DNA of 64,000 bases from Cyanophora paradoxa (Eukaryota; Glaucocystophyceae; Cyanophorales; Cyanophoraceae), in contig QPMI01000477.1 of assembly GCA_004431415.1 (NCBI GenBank), positions 647,618 to 711,617 of the forward strand, in the 5' to 3' direction. Positions within the stretch are counted from its first letter, which is position 1, and the number at the start of each line of letters is the position of its first letter. Positions 38,501-46,816 of the stretch are shown here, piece by piece. Position numbers and translations under genes: made by a program. The notes beneath the pieces were generated by a model. The model was not told the origin of the DNA and did not search any database. It saw only the letters and a list, made by a program, of their open reading frames with translations.

Positions 38501-39300
38501 ACACATTCGCGATGACGAAGTTAAGCTCGGGGATAGTGAACAATCCCAGGTCGACCGCGGGCGATTTCATGCCTAGCCCGGCTTCCACTCCAATTGCCGG
38601 CGTCAGGCCTGCTCGAGCGCAGGCGGGATGCCGTTAGCGACGCGCCGGAAAGTGCACCAATATTAATGCGGAAGACTCGCCAACATCTGTAATGTGAAAT
38701 GTTAGTCGCCGGAATCAATATTAATTACGAGAAGAATTGTCAGAACGAACCGATCGTGATTTCAGCAAAGTGGTGTCTGGCAGCAGAGGAGTTGTCAGCG
38801 ATTTACGTTCTGCCTCTAGATCTTAATGCGCGATGGACGCACGAATAATCGAGCTCCTCCACTGGGATCCGTTTGGGATCCTTGCACCGCCTGTTTGCGC
38901 GTGTGTCGTTAGCTAAAGGGGGACTTCGAAATAACAACGAGGTGCTCACGGCGTGGGAAGATCAATGGTTACGTCAATTTTGGGGGCGACGACGAAGCGT
39001 GGGCCGACGAAATCGTTGAACTTCAGTTTCAAGCCCGTCTTGAAGCTAATCATAAGGCTACAATTCAGCCAAGCGAGAGGAAATGGAGTCACGTGCCCTT
39101 GCGTGCGCACAGGAACGAAAGCTCTGCACGTTGACGGGGAGCTTTGAACTTGGGGTTCGGAAAGTGGGTTTCCCAGTAAAAGTCTCTGCAAGCATGTGAA
39201 ATATTGCATTGAAACACTGTAAATCATGGCGACATCGCGCACGCGATTTCTCGCCAGCCGCCCTCCCGAGTGTATTGAAAGCCAACCTCCGCTCCAGCAA
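11005..39300 (-). CDS. Giant REJ/PKD/IPT/filamin-repeat surface receptor, single-pass (multi-exon)
   Basis: Minus-strand exons over about 28 kb encode extracellular beta-domain types and end in one transmembrane helix and a cytoplasmic tail (stop at 11005). Order from the N-terminal side: beta-rich exons (30-39 kb, with phrases such as [16 protein letters not shown]), a PKD-like domain (36.2-36.5 kb), PKD domains (28.5-29.5 kb), a Cys-rich CGxCGGD segment (27.4-27.8 kb), IPT/TIG-like domains (24.3-27.2 kb), module block II (22.5-24.1 kb), a REJ domain (20.7-21.9 kb), module block I (18.3-20.4 kb), a Ser/Pro stalk (16.7-18.2 kb) and a duplicated domain block (11.5-15.2 kb). REJ plus PKD recalls polycystin-1 and sea-urchin sperm receptors, where REJ domains occur in egg-jelly and ciliary receptors; an adhesion or sensing role is inferred. 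Single-base frame breaks occur near 11310, 12800, 15360, 17610 and 17860. The 5' limit is uncertain, and the region could be two genes. Confidence 0.6.
11500..15212 (-). other. Duplicated alpha/beta domain block near the membrane
   Basis: A long uninterrupted frame (15212 to about 12800) and its continuation (about 12690-11650, other frames) carry related segments in tandem. One pair is [17 protein letters not shown]...[17 protein letters not shown] (near 14530-14430) and [17 protein letters not shown]...[13 protein letters not shown] (near 12470-12360). A second pair is CSFRLVGS...[11 protein letters not shown] (near 15000-14850) and CRFEPLGS...[11 protein letters not shown] (near 13010-12850). 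The repeat unit is about 650-700 codons. No named family was recognised. Confidence 0.6.
16718..18200. repeat. 42-bp coding minisatellite (Ser/Pro/Thr stalk of the receptor)
   Basis: About 35 tandem copies of a 42-bp unit encode, on the minus strand, a 14-residue unit of the form [14 protein letters not shown]. Copies differ by a few silent or conservative changes (CTCCGTC/CTCGGTC, GACGGG/GATGGG, GGGAGACGG). Two single-base losses, near 17612 and 17858, break the frame relative to flanking copies. The 3' copies (18100-18200) are irregular. Such Ser/Pro stalks are rigid O-glycosylated spacers in algal wall and surface proteins. Confidence 0.9.
18300..20400 (-). other. Receptor module block I (filamin-like repeats plus GAGHYGF and Cys modules)
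   Basis: Contains filamin/Ig-like repeats marked by IRDRFGN (near 20040) and [11 protein letters not shown] (near 19730), each followed by [12 protein letters not shown] or [11 protein letters not shown] strands. It then has the module [13 protein letters not shown]...[10 protein letters not shown] (near 19250-19040) and the module [20 protein letters not shown] (near 18690-18630). The same order recurs in block II about 4 kb away. Confidence 0.7.
20735..21960 (-). other. REJ (receptor for egg jelly) domain of the giant receptor
   Basis: The exon reads [20 protein letters not shown] then [10 protein letters not shown], the classic REJ start in which a Cys is followed by a strand and S-x-G-G-x-R-x-x-x-x-x-W. 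Later come [20 protein letters not shown] and a second subdomain [12 protein letters not shown], then [19 protein letters not shown]. The length (about 370 residues) and the order of W and C residues fit the family (PF02010). Only domain similarity judged by eye supports this. Confidence 0.65.
22450..24070 (-). other. Receptor module block II (copy of block I)
   Basis: Repeats the block I order. [17 protein letters not shown] (near 24060) matches [17 protein letters not shown] of block I. It is followed by a filamin-like repeat [14 protein letters not shown] (near 23820), the module [14 protein letters not shown]...[10 protein letters not shown] (near 23290-23060) and the module [20 protein letters not shown] (near 22700-22640). 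This indicates an internal duplication of about 2 kb including introns. Confidence 0.7.
24290..27190 (-). other. IPT/TIG-like domains of the giant receptor
   Basis: Three Ig-like IPT/TIG candidates are visible: [20 protein letters not shown] with [18 protein letters not shown] (near 24600-24470); [20 protein letters not shown] (near 26110-26050); and [20 protein letters not shown] with [18 protein letters not shown] (near 27050-26930). The phrases P-x-x-x-P-x-x-G-G-x-x-x-T and V-x-G-x-x-F are those of IPT domains, as in plexins and fibrocystin. Confidence 0.6.
27305..27844 (-). other. Cys-rich CGxCGGD segment of the giant receptor
   Basis: Reads [20 protein letters not shown], then [16 protein letters not shown] and [10 protein letters not shown] across an intron near 27550-27630. 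The repeated C-G-x-C-G-G-D/S-x-x-x-C unit is a common extracellular motif in protist proteins, probably disulphide-bonded and perhaps Ca-binding. Confidence 0.65.
28480..29540 (-). other. PKD-type domains of the giant receptor
   Basis: The segment [20 protein letters not shown] (near 29340-29285) is a canonical PKD strand with T-Y-x-V-x-V-x-A-x-N. Upstream on the same domain is [16 protein letters not shown] (near 29420). A second PKD-like domain ends with [19 protein letters not shown] (near 28570-28515). A further one near 36480-36290 has [10 protein letters not shown] and [13 protein letters not shown]. Confidence 0.65.
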
Positions 39301-39880
39301 GAACAATCGGTTCAAACCTGCTCACGTGGATTCTTAGCGATTCGCCGTTGGTTGAAATGAAATCGGCGCCAGGCTCACTCAATGATCAGAGGATCCCCGG
39401 TCTCATACTGCGCGCCCGTCAGAAGTTCAGACGGATCCGGAAGTTAGCGAGAGAGTCGAGCCATTGAGATGAATGGAGAGTAAACTGAATGATTTACAAC
39501 GGACCCGAACATCAAGATCGAAGAATTGATATCTGTCTTTATTTCAGAGAGCTACAACGGTATGAAAAGAATCGCTCGGCATGATCAACCACGCACCCCG
39601 TCAGGCGGTGGGGAATACCGCCAATTCTCATCCACCTATCTATCACACGCACAGAGCACTCCGTTTCGCTGCAGGGCGGATCAGGCAGCGTACACGTACG
39701 GCCGCGATTATACACGAAATCCGGTTACAGCCGCGGGGAGAGAGGGGGGGGGGGGGGGGGGGGGGGAATCGCACTTGGGGTCGCAAGCCGCCGTCGGATC
39801 GTCCTCCTCGGCTCTTTGCGAGATGCCTAAGCCACATGGCTTTAGTTGTGGATCGACTTTGCACCGCGAGCAGGGACAGA
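38550..39880. other. Sparse region between giant receptor and next host gene
   Basis: AT-richer than its surroundings. One minus-strand open segment near 39070-38955 ([20 protein letters not shown]) looks like a beta-rich exon and may be the most N-terminal visible exon of the receptor. A G run lies near 39745-39767. Nothing else was recognised. Confidence 0.4.
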
Positions 39881-39881
39881 T

Positions 39882-41048
39882 CTAGAGGGACAGACCGCTG
39901 AGGATTTCGCCCTTCTTCGGCGTCTTCTCGCGGGTTGCAGCGCGCTTCTTGGTCCGCTGCACGCGTGTGGTGCGCTGCACGGGCTTGCCGTCGCGCGAGC
40001 CAGAGCGCGTGACCGCCGGAGCGCTGACGGGCGCCGAGACGGGCCGAGACAACCAGGCGTTCGCCTGCCTGTGTTCCTCCAGCTCGAGCCTGCAACAGGT
40101 TTTCGCAGCATTCGAGTCATGCCGAGAACGGGGCTCTAGATCTCTATATATATATGGCGCGGAGCTGAAGCGTCATGCATTTGCGCACTCCTGCTGCTCG
40201 ACGAGGGTCAAGTTCCGTGTGCGCTGCACCAAGTAATTGCTCGCGAGCGAGTCGAGCTCGACTTTCTCGAGAAGATCGTCCTAAAGAGGACGCGTACGGT
40301 GAGGCGCGGTGCGCAAGAGAAACAACGCTCAGGGGAGGGAACCAAAGAGGGGAAGGGGGGGGGGAAGGGGGGGGGAGGAGGCCCACCTGCATCAGGACCA
40401 GCGAATCGACTACCACACGCGGCGCAAGGCGGAGCATGATGCCCCCGGCCGTTTTGGACTGTGCACGACATCGTTATGGAAGCCACTGCAACTGTACATG
40501 CGTGTGCGGCACTCAAGATTTTGGCGCGCCTCGAATTTCACGGCAACCTTGAGATAATCGAGCGAGACACCGAGCTGCGAGGGACGTCAAGATCTATAAA
40601 TAGCTAGACCCGAGGGCCGTCTGCGGGCTCTGGGACGTCGACGCGCCCAATGAAAGTTCGAGACATCCGTCAGGTCGACCGTGACGGTCGCTTGGACAGC
40701 GAACTCGATTGACGCCAGATTCACAGACGAGCTGAGAGATGGCGAGAAGCAGTCAGCACAATAAGAATAACAATCTGCAGCCTGGCGGCGGCGCACTAGC
40801 AGTTGGTGCAGAGGACGTGAAGAATTTCCGTATCGCTGCCTGAAAGGGATACTCGACCGAGACGATGCTTAGCAATGCAGATTCGGCGGTGGCGCACCAA
40901 GCACGTTGAGCGGTTTGACCGCGCGTCCCGTGTTAGGATATATATATGTGGGCCTTTGTGAAGCGTTGAGCTCTCGAGCTTGCCCCTTCGCTGTCAATGT
41001 ATTGTTAACCCTCGGAGGTTGATGAGTCACGCGTTGCGGAGGTTGCAT
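39882..41048 (-). CDS. Spliced host protein of unknown function, basic C-terminus
   Basis: Minus-strand exons can be joined through GTGCG...CAG introns. The possible start is ATG 41048 (MQPPQRVTHQPPRV...), with the open frame running through NTGRAVKPLNVL. It joins to GSDTEILHVLCTNC (about 40840-40798), then SSVNLASIEFAVQATVTVDL (about 40735), LGVSLDYLKVAVKFEARQNL (about 40570), TAGGIMLRLAPRVVVDSLVL (about 40440), DDLLEKVELDSLASNYLVQR (about 40290) and a last exon ANAWLSRPVSAPVSAPAVTR that ends in basic residues KKRAATREKTPKKG and the stop at 39882. I do not recognise the family. The Lys/Arg-rich tail suggests nucleic-acid or microtubule contact, or an NLS. The start lies about 100 nt from the first viral-type gene, so the true 5' part may have been cut by the insertion. 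Confidence 0.55.
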
Positions 41049-41153
41049 TGTTATATTGCATTCGGGGAGGCACGGGGACTAACACGTCCGACGTACCCCT
41101 CGGGGCCTCCGGCCTCTAACTATGCTCAGACTCTAACTGAATGCTGTACCCCC

Positions 41154-41870
41154 TCACTGGCCGAAGTGCGACGGTCCCCACTCGAGGTCGGGGTGGGGCC
41201 ATGGGGGCCTCCGGCGGGGTACGATGCTCCCGCTTGCCAGCTCCATGTACTCCCCCACGGGGTTGTCTTCGTTTGCGAGGTCCCTGTAGTTGCCCTTTAC
41301 GAGATCCGCCGCCGCTTTGCGCCAGCGAACGGCCACGTTGTACGTGTTGTCGATGATGTTCTGCACTGTACCCTCCATGGGTATTAGGGACGGCCTATAG
41401 TCGACCTGTCTCTCACGCAGGTTCAATTCCCTTTGGTAGTAATCCACTGCGTCTGGGAGGGCCCTGAGCTCCAACGGGTGCTGGCCCGGGTCCGACGAGC
41501 TAATGAGCCCGGAGCGTTGCAGCGCGTTCACAGCCGCCCGCAGCATGATTTTGCCTACCCCCCGCATCGCGTTATTCTGCTCGGGCGTCCCGTACCCCCC
41601 CTGCGGCCCGTAATCGTTGTAGTAGCTCTCTATTTCGACTGTGGCCGGGCTAGTACCAACCCGAGGCTGCACAAAGCCGTACAGCCATGCCATAGCGTCG
41701 TTGTCCGCGGAGCGGCCGCTCTCGGGAGAGGATGGGAACACTTCGATTTTGAAGTCCCTGGTCCGCCGGTTGACTCGTGTCATTAGGTTGAGGGGGTAGC
41801 GCGCATTGCCGAATTTATCAGGAAAGAGGCGGTGTAGCTTGAACCATGCTTCCTGATCGCCGTACGACAT
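41154..41870 (-). CDS. Possible GNAT-fold acetyltransferase-like protein (238 aa)
   Basis: Intact single-frame gene. The N-terminal half has WLYGFVQPRVGTSPATVEIE, like a central beta strand. It is followed by NAMRGVGKIMLRAAVNALQR, which resembles the acetyl-CoA pyrophosphate loop and helix (x-G-x-G) of GNAT enzymes, and by HPLELRALPDAVDYYQRELN, which resembles the strand and 'A-x-x-x-Y' helix of motif B. Similarity is judged by eye and the substrate is unknown. AAATTCTCAGCG lies about 15 nt upstream of the start (41882-41895, minus strand), related to the motif seen before other genes of the element. Lower GC than the spliced genes to the right. Presumably a viral accessory gene. Confidence 0.5.
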   Translation of the reverse strand: MSYGDQEAWFKLHRLFPDKFGNARYPLNLMTRVNRRTRDFKIEVFPSSPESGRSADNDAMAWLYGFVQPRVGTSPATVEIESYYNDYGPQGGYGTPEQNNAMRGVGKIMLRAAVNALQRSGLISSSDPGQHPLELRALPDAVDYYQRELNLRERQVDYRPSLIPMEGTVQNIIDNTYNVAVRWRKAAADLVKGNYRDLANEDNPVGEYMELASGSIVPRRRPPWPHPDLEWGPSHFGQ

Positions 41871-41907
41871 TCGCTCGCGGCTCGCTGAGAATTTCTACCT
41901 GTACCCC

Positions 41908-42601
41908 CTACTCGCGGTCGGGGTACTTGTAGCCGGGCATCAGCCTCGCGCGCTTGCGCATCTCCGCCTCCTCGGGTAGCCAGTTCTTCGGGTCGTTGCT
42001 CCACTCCTCCCATTCGCGTATGTCTCGCCCGACGTCACGTGGGGCGGGGCGTTTATCGGTGGGGCGGGCGGGCTGGCAGGGCCTGGCGCCGGGGTTGAGG
42101 CCCCTGTTCCACGAGTACTCGGGTACTCTTCCCAGCCCAGGGTACCAGATTTGCCGGAATCGGCTCAACTTCGAATTGGGGCTTTTTGGTGTGATACTCA
42201 TAGTTCGTGACGTACGCCGTCACAGCCGAGCGCAAGCGCGAGAGGTCGCGCAAATTTACGTCGTCCCATTCCGAGTCCCTTGCCTTCGCGTACCGCTCGA
42301 GGATTTGCATGCGAATGTGGTCCGGGAGGGTCGAGAGTATGCTGAGCTTGGAGCCCAGGGCGAACCAGATGCGCTTGAACTCGTCGATAATCCTGCCCTC
42401 GTCGTGGCTCCGGACGTATGAGGCCCCGCCATAGTTGTAATGGCTGTCCAGCCACCCTGCCCGGGCCAGCTCCAGCACCGGCCAGGGTTGGCGCTGTCGA
42501 TTCGGTCGCGAGGCCTGCTCTACCACCCAGCGTCTAAGGTCCTTGACCTGATCTATGAACTGTGCGATCACGTCCTTGGGCGCTTCCTCTGCATCCGACA
42601 T
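41908..42601 (-). CDS. Unknown viral-type protein, about 230 aa, one frame break
   Basis: Starts at ATG 42601 (MSDAEEAPKDVIAQFIDQ). It continues through DSHYNYGGASYVRSHDEGRI and LPDHIRMQILERYAKARDSE to about 42145. The frame must then shift by one base (near TACCCTGGG) to reach GRVPEYSWNRGLNPG and the C-terminus WLPEEAEMRKRARLMPGYKY. The acidic-aromatic tail PGYKYPDRE ends at the stop. No family recognised. It is divergent from the exonuclease gene at 42652, with only 50 nt between starts, which implies a shared bidirectional promoter. Confidence 0.6.
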
Positions 42602-42651
42602 TTGCAATTGCACACATCAAGAAATTCTAAACGCTACTGCGAGACCAAGTC
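42602..42651. promoter_or_regulatory. Bidirectional promoter with TTCTAA motif
   Basis: Between two divergent starts lies AAATTCTAAACGC (42622-42634, plus) about 20 nt before ATG 42652. On the minus strand the same place reads GAATTTCTTGATG before ATG 42601. This fits the TTTTCTAA-type motif found before most genes of the element. Confidence 0.5.
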
Positions 42652-43317
42652 ATGCATACCGATACAGATTGCGAGACTTGCGAGAACTTGCAACAGGGGA
42701 GCGCGGCGTGGCACGCGGCGCGCCGCGAAAAGCTAACTGCCTCGAACTTTGCGGCTGCGTGCGGCATAAATCCCTGGAAATCCAGGGCCCGCCTCTGGGC
42801 GGAGCTAAGCGGCATAGCGGAGGAAAACAACTTCGACAACCCTGCGCTAACCTACGGGCATGACTATGAGCCCTTCGCGGTCTCTCTCTACAAAACGTCG
42901 AACAACAACGTGGACGTGCAACATACTGGATTGCACGAACATAAGGAACTGCCCTTCCTGGCGGGCAGCCCGGACGGGCTGATTGGAAGCGATCGTATAC
43001 TTGAAATAAAATGCCCCTACAAACAAGAACTCTACGAAAAGGTCCCAACTTATTACATGCCCCAGCTCCAGGGCCTGCTGGACATAACGGGCCGCGAGTG
43101 GGCCGAACTTTTTTGCTTCACTCCTCTGCGCGTGCAAACGTGGTACGTCAGACGGGACGAGAGGTACATCAAGCTCATGAGGAAGTGCTTACATCTATTT
43201 TGGATGCACGTCAAGGAGGGCACGCCGCCCGAGCCCTACAGCGATCGAATGAAGTCAGAGAACCTCAGCGAGGAGCAGGCGGCGCTGCGCGAGTTTAAGT
43301 CGTACGCCCTCCTCTAG
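42652..43317 (+). CDS. YqaJ-type viral recombinase/exonuclease
   Basis: Intact gene of 221 residues, typical for the family. It is a PD-(D/E)XK nuclease that resects double-stranded DNA for recombination, as in lambda exonuclease and the YqaJ proteins of large DNA viruses. Seen directly: GSAAWHAARREKLTASNFAA (residues 17-36, the W-x-x-x-R and T-A-S-x-F motif), YGHDYEPFAVSLY (a helix carrying the conserved E), AGSPDGLIG (the D-G catalytic Asp, about residue 106) and ILEIKCPYKQ (the E-x-K catalytic pair, about residues 115-117). The Tyr-rich YYMPQLQGLLDITGREWAEL segment is the Q-x-Q-x-x-x-x-x-T helix. The start ATG is the first in frame and follows a TTCTAA motif. A hairpin follows the stop immediately. 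Confidence 0.93.
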   Translation: MHTDTDCETCENLQQGSAAWHAARREKLTASNFAAACGINPWKSRARLWAELSGIAEENNFDNPALTYGHDYEPFAVSLYKTSNNNVDVQHTGLHEHKELPFLAGSPDGLIGSDRILEIKCPYKQELYEKVPTYYMPQLQGLLDITGREWAELFCFTPLRVQTWYVRRDERYIKLMRKCLHLFWMHVKEGTPPEPYSDRMKSENLSEEQAALREFKSYALL

Positions 43318-43366
43318 TGTCCGGACCTTTCCAATACTCTATATGATTATTGGGAGGGTCCGGACA
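43318..43366. terminator. Perfect-loop hairpin directly after exonuclease stop
   Basis: Inverted arms 43318-43336 (TGTCCGGACCTTTCCAATA) and 43348-43366 (TATTGGGAGGGTCCGGACA) match at 17 of 19 positions around an 11-nt loop. The first base is the one after the stop codon. A second, weaker hairpin follows. A 3'-end forming role for viral mRNA is inferred. Confidence 0.6.
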
Positions 43367-43387
43367 CGTCTCTTGGTCAGACTACTT

Positions 43388-43439
43388 CTGTCCCAGGTCT
43401 TTGGAATCTTAATATAAATTTTCCCGGGACCCGGGACAG
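43388..43439. terminator. Second inverted repeat in the convergent intergenic region
   Basis: Arms 43388-43406 (CTGTCCCAGGTCTTTGGAA) and 43421-43439 (TTCCCGGGACCCGGGACAG) pair at 15 of 19 positions, with further G-U pairs possible in RNA. Two hairpins in tandem between convergent genes fit 3'-end structures for both strands. Confidence 0.5.
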
Positions 43440-43696
43440 GGCTTGGTCGGACTCACCGTAGCTTGGTGTAGCTCAGGCCCAGGCCGGGTAGGCGAGTCTG
43501 TAATGAATCAGACCGCGCAGGATTTGGTTGAGCTGCTCGGTGCAGGGGGCGGGAAGGCGAGGCCGCGGAGGGCCATAGAGACGTAGCGGAAGGGTGGGGG
43601 AGGCGGCCCCTGTTATCCCACATGGCGTCCACTATGGCGTTGTGGACCACTTGCTCTGGAGGGCGGGACGGGCCTGCGCGCACCGTTTCAGGGCCC

Positions 43697-46514
43697 TCAG
43701 CAGCCCTCGAAGATGTTGGAGTTGGCGTGCACCAGCGGGAGGGAGGGCTGGGACGGCGGCGGCGAGCCCGGGGCCGAGCCCTGGGTGGCGAGGGCCTGCG
43801 AGGGCGCCGGCTCCAGCTCCATCTCGAACATACCGCCCTCGACGTCGACGGTCACGGGCGGCGAGGCCGGGATCGCGCCGGCCTGCTGCGTGGCGGGGAC
43901 CTGAGCCGAGAAGTTCTCGAGCCGCCACTCGCGGCAGCCCTGGCACTCACCTGGACGAAGACGGTGCGGTTGGCGACGGGCGGCGTCGGCAGGGCCTGCG
44001 CGGGGGCGTCACTCACAGAAGCCGAAGGCGCCGGCCTTGTGGGCGGGGCGTCGGGGTCGCGGGGCGTGCTATAGGCCTCCGAGCCCTCCGATTCAGAGTC
44101 ACTCACCGGGCTGAGAGGGTGGGGTGAGAAGAGGCCGAGGCGGGCCTTCTTGGCGGGCAGGAGGTGGGAGCCGTTGAGGGCGCAATCGGCGCCGTGGGCG
44201 CACCTCTCTCCGTAGGTGGGGCAGAGGGCCGGGGCGAGGGCGCCGGAGCCAAGGGCGCCGGAGCCGAGGACGCCGGGGGCTGGAGGAGGCGGTGAGAGGG
44301 GCCGAGGAGGAGAGGAAGGGGAAGGGCGCGGGCACCGGCGCCGGGACGAGGCCCTCCTCCAGCAGCCGCATCTGCGCCTCCTTCGCCTTCTCGTCGATGC
44401 GGGCCTCGAACGTCGCCCAGTTGAAGCCGACGGCGTCCGCCTCCGCCAGCTCGGGGAGGCCGTGCTCGTCGAACGCCAGCGCGGGCCGCCCGCTGAAGCC
44501 GAACGGGGCGGGGGCGAGAGCGCGTTGTCCCCGACGCCCCAGACGGCGCTGAACGCCGCATCGTCCCAGCGCGCCTCCGCCTCCGCCTGGCCCTCGTCCC
44601 TTGCCTCGTCCACCTCCTTGGCGGAGAGCGACCCGATCTTGATGATGGAGGCCTGGATCAGCACAAACTCGCGCTGGAAGAATTGGACGAGCGGGATGGT
44701 AACTGCGGGAGAGGGGGTGAGCGGGGAGAGCGCGGGGCGCAGGCCAAGGGCGGGGGCGCAGGCCAAGGGCGGGGGCGCAGGCCAAGGGCGGGGCGGACGC
44801 ACATTCGATGCCGTAGGCCACCTCCTTGATGTAGCGGCCCCGGCGGCCGATCTCCTTGGCCAGCATGCTGCACTCCTTGCGCGCCGGGTGGCCGTGGCCC
44901 CACTCCATGGCGATCATCGCCTTCGCCAGACGGACGCCCTCGATGTGCCACTCGTCCATCAGCGCCTCCAGCTTGGCGCAGATGCGCATCCAGAAGAAGA
45001 CGCGCTTGAGCTTGTCGCGGTCGAATTCGGCGTCGCCGCTCTTGCTGCCCCAGTCGCGCAGGTCCGTCTCCTCCGCCTTCTTCACCTTCTCGTACCAGCA
45101 CTTGATCTTCTCCGCCTGGCGCTGGAACTCGTCCGCCCGCGCCGTGAGAACGTCCGACTCCTCCTGCGCTCCGAGGGCCCGGGGTCAGGAGGAGAGGCGG
45201 GCTAAGCGGGGCGGCGGCGGACCGTGTGCGAGAGCTCGCCGACGATCACGGAGATGGCCGCCGAGAGGATCTCACGGGCGCGGGCCGGCCCGTTTGGGTG
45301 GCCCTCGCGCAGAACCTCCTCCAGCTTCAGCACGGCCGTCCGCGCGAGATCGCGGTGGCGCTGGCGGGTCTCGTCGCTCCGGCCCTGATCCACGAGAAGC
45401 TGGAGCTGGGGCCGCATGCCGGAGTCGCAGACGCTGGCGTACTTCAGAAGGGCCGCGCAGGAGAGCACCTTCTGCACGCTGACCAGCCAGTACGCGTAGC
45501 CCAGCGGGCTCTCCGCGCTCGGGTTCTCTCCGACCTGCGGACGCGACCTTAGCGCGCGCAGGGGCAGGGAAAGGGGAAAGGGCGGGCTCTCGCGCACGTA
45601 AATGTCATCGGCGCAGGAGAGGAACATGTGATCAACGACGTCGAAGAAGCCGCCGGACGGGAGCGTGCCGACGCCGTGGTACGCGCCTTGGATGGTCTCG
45701 CCGGCGCAGATGCCGGCCTGGACGGTGACGGTGTACTGCGAGGCCGGCGGCCCCTCCTTCACGTAGACGAAGTTGAGGTCGTACTTCTTGGCGTACGTCG
45801 GGTTGATGCGCTTGGTGACGATGACGTAATCGCACCGAACGCCGAGGCCGGACGGGCTGGCCTTCTCCTTCTCCGTCACCGACGCCAGGCACTGATCCCG
45901 CGCGATCAAGAGCTGCAGCGGCCCGCGCGTGAGCAAGCGCGGGCACGCGAGCGCAGGGAAGGGCCCTCACCCCGTGGGCGCCGCCGCTGCCGGATTTGAG
46001 GTCCGCGAGGAACTCCTTCTGCTCCGGAGTGCCGGAGAAGATCGCGCGCGGATGGAAATCGCGATGGAGCGCGATGCTGTTGAAGCAGCCCGCCGCCGCA
46101 TTGTCGGACATCAGCAACAGCGCCACATCGCCGTGCGTGAAGCCGTACTTCGCCTTCACATGCTCCGGCAGCTCGTGAATGCTGTAAGGCACGATCTGCG
46201 CGCGGGGCACGCGAGCCGGGCATGTGAGCCGGGGCCGAAGCGGTGCGGGCGAAACCGCGAACCTCGTTGAACTTATTCACCGGCGTGAACTGGCCCTTGG
46301 TCTTCAAGCGCTTCGGGTGGCCGTCCGTGTTCTGGATCTTCTTCAGCCCGCCGAACGGCTCGAAGCGCGGCACGCCGGCCGAGTTGAACACGCTATCGCA
46401 GGTCATCGCGTTGAGCGCCTCCTCCGCCGACAGGCTGCCGAGATCGCGGGCTATGCTGTCCTGCTCGCCGGGCTGCTGCTGCTTCGCGCACGAGCGGAAG
46501 GTCGCCGCCTGCAT
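43697..46514 (-). CDS. Spliced unknown protein of the element (seven exons, about 750-800 aa)
   Basis: Exons, from the start: 46514-46263, 46195-45971, 45912-45598, 45534-45223, 45163-44803, 44702-43951 and 43900-43697. The introns are 50-100 nt with GT and CAG ends (donors GTTCGC, GTGAGG, GTGCGC, GTCCGC, GTGCGT, GTGAGT). Joined phrases include TPVNKFNE/IVPYSIHELPEH, GSGGAHG/LLIARDQCLASV and SCADDIY/VGENPSAESP. The middle is helical (AKLEALMDEWHIEGVRLAKA). Exon 6 needs 1-nt corrections (near 44520 and 44300) and holds VGFNWATFEARIDEKAKEAQ. The C-terminal part is acidic and Ser-rich with a basic LLPAKKARLG. It ends with PLVHANSNIFEGC. I recognise no family. It is divergent from the helicase gene, with which it shares a short motif. 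Confidence 0.65.
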
Positions 46515-46816
46515 CGCGAGTGTTACTGCCCGCGATGTCTCAACGGATTCCGTTCAACGTCGTACCCCGCTGGCTTGTTCCCTCCCCAACTCGCGAAGAC
46601 TCAGACTTGAAGCCCGCTTCCCCCCCCTCAAAATGCGTACCCCCTTGGGCTCGAACCCCGGTCGGTTTCTCGCTTTTTTTTGACTGCCCAGTCCGGCGAT
46701 GCAATGCAGGCCGCTCGTTCAAATCGGCTGGGAACTTGGCGCCAGAACCTTCGCAGCGCGCGCAGCACTCCCAGCAGAGCGCGCGCAGCACCGGCGGCAG
46801 CATCGGCGGCAGCAGC
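46515..46816. promoter_or_regulatory. Divergent region between the two spliced genes, with B-box-like site and T8
   Basis: About 300 nt lie between ATG 46514 (minus) and ATG 46817 (plus). GGGCTCGAACCCC (near 46649-46661) resembles a Pol III B box and is followed by a run of eight T (about 46673-46680). No complete tRNA folds from it. No TTTTCTAA motif was seen. Confidence 0.35.

Noticed and set aside
40920-41150. Terminal inverted repeat at the left edge of the element
   Set aside because: No inverted match to 63.8-64.0 kb or to the 54.6-55.3 kb repeat could be found by eye; the right end may be outside the window.
45965-46200. HUH replication endonuclease motif (LHRDFHP) in the spliced minus-strand gene
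   Set aside because: The two His residues are not separated by one hydrophobic residue, and no matching Tyr motif was seen in order.
46560-46680. Complete tRNA gene near the B-box-like site
   Set aside because: No acceptor stem, A box or anticodon arm could be folded on either strand; only the B-box-like stretch and T run remain.
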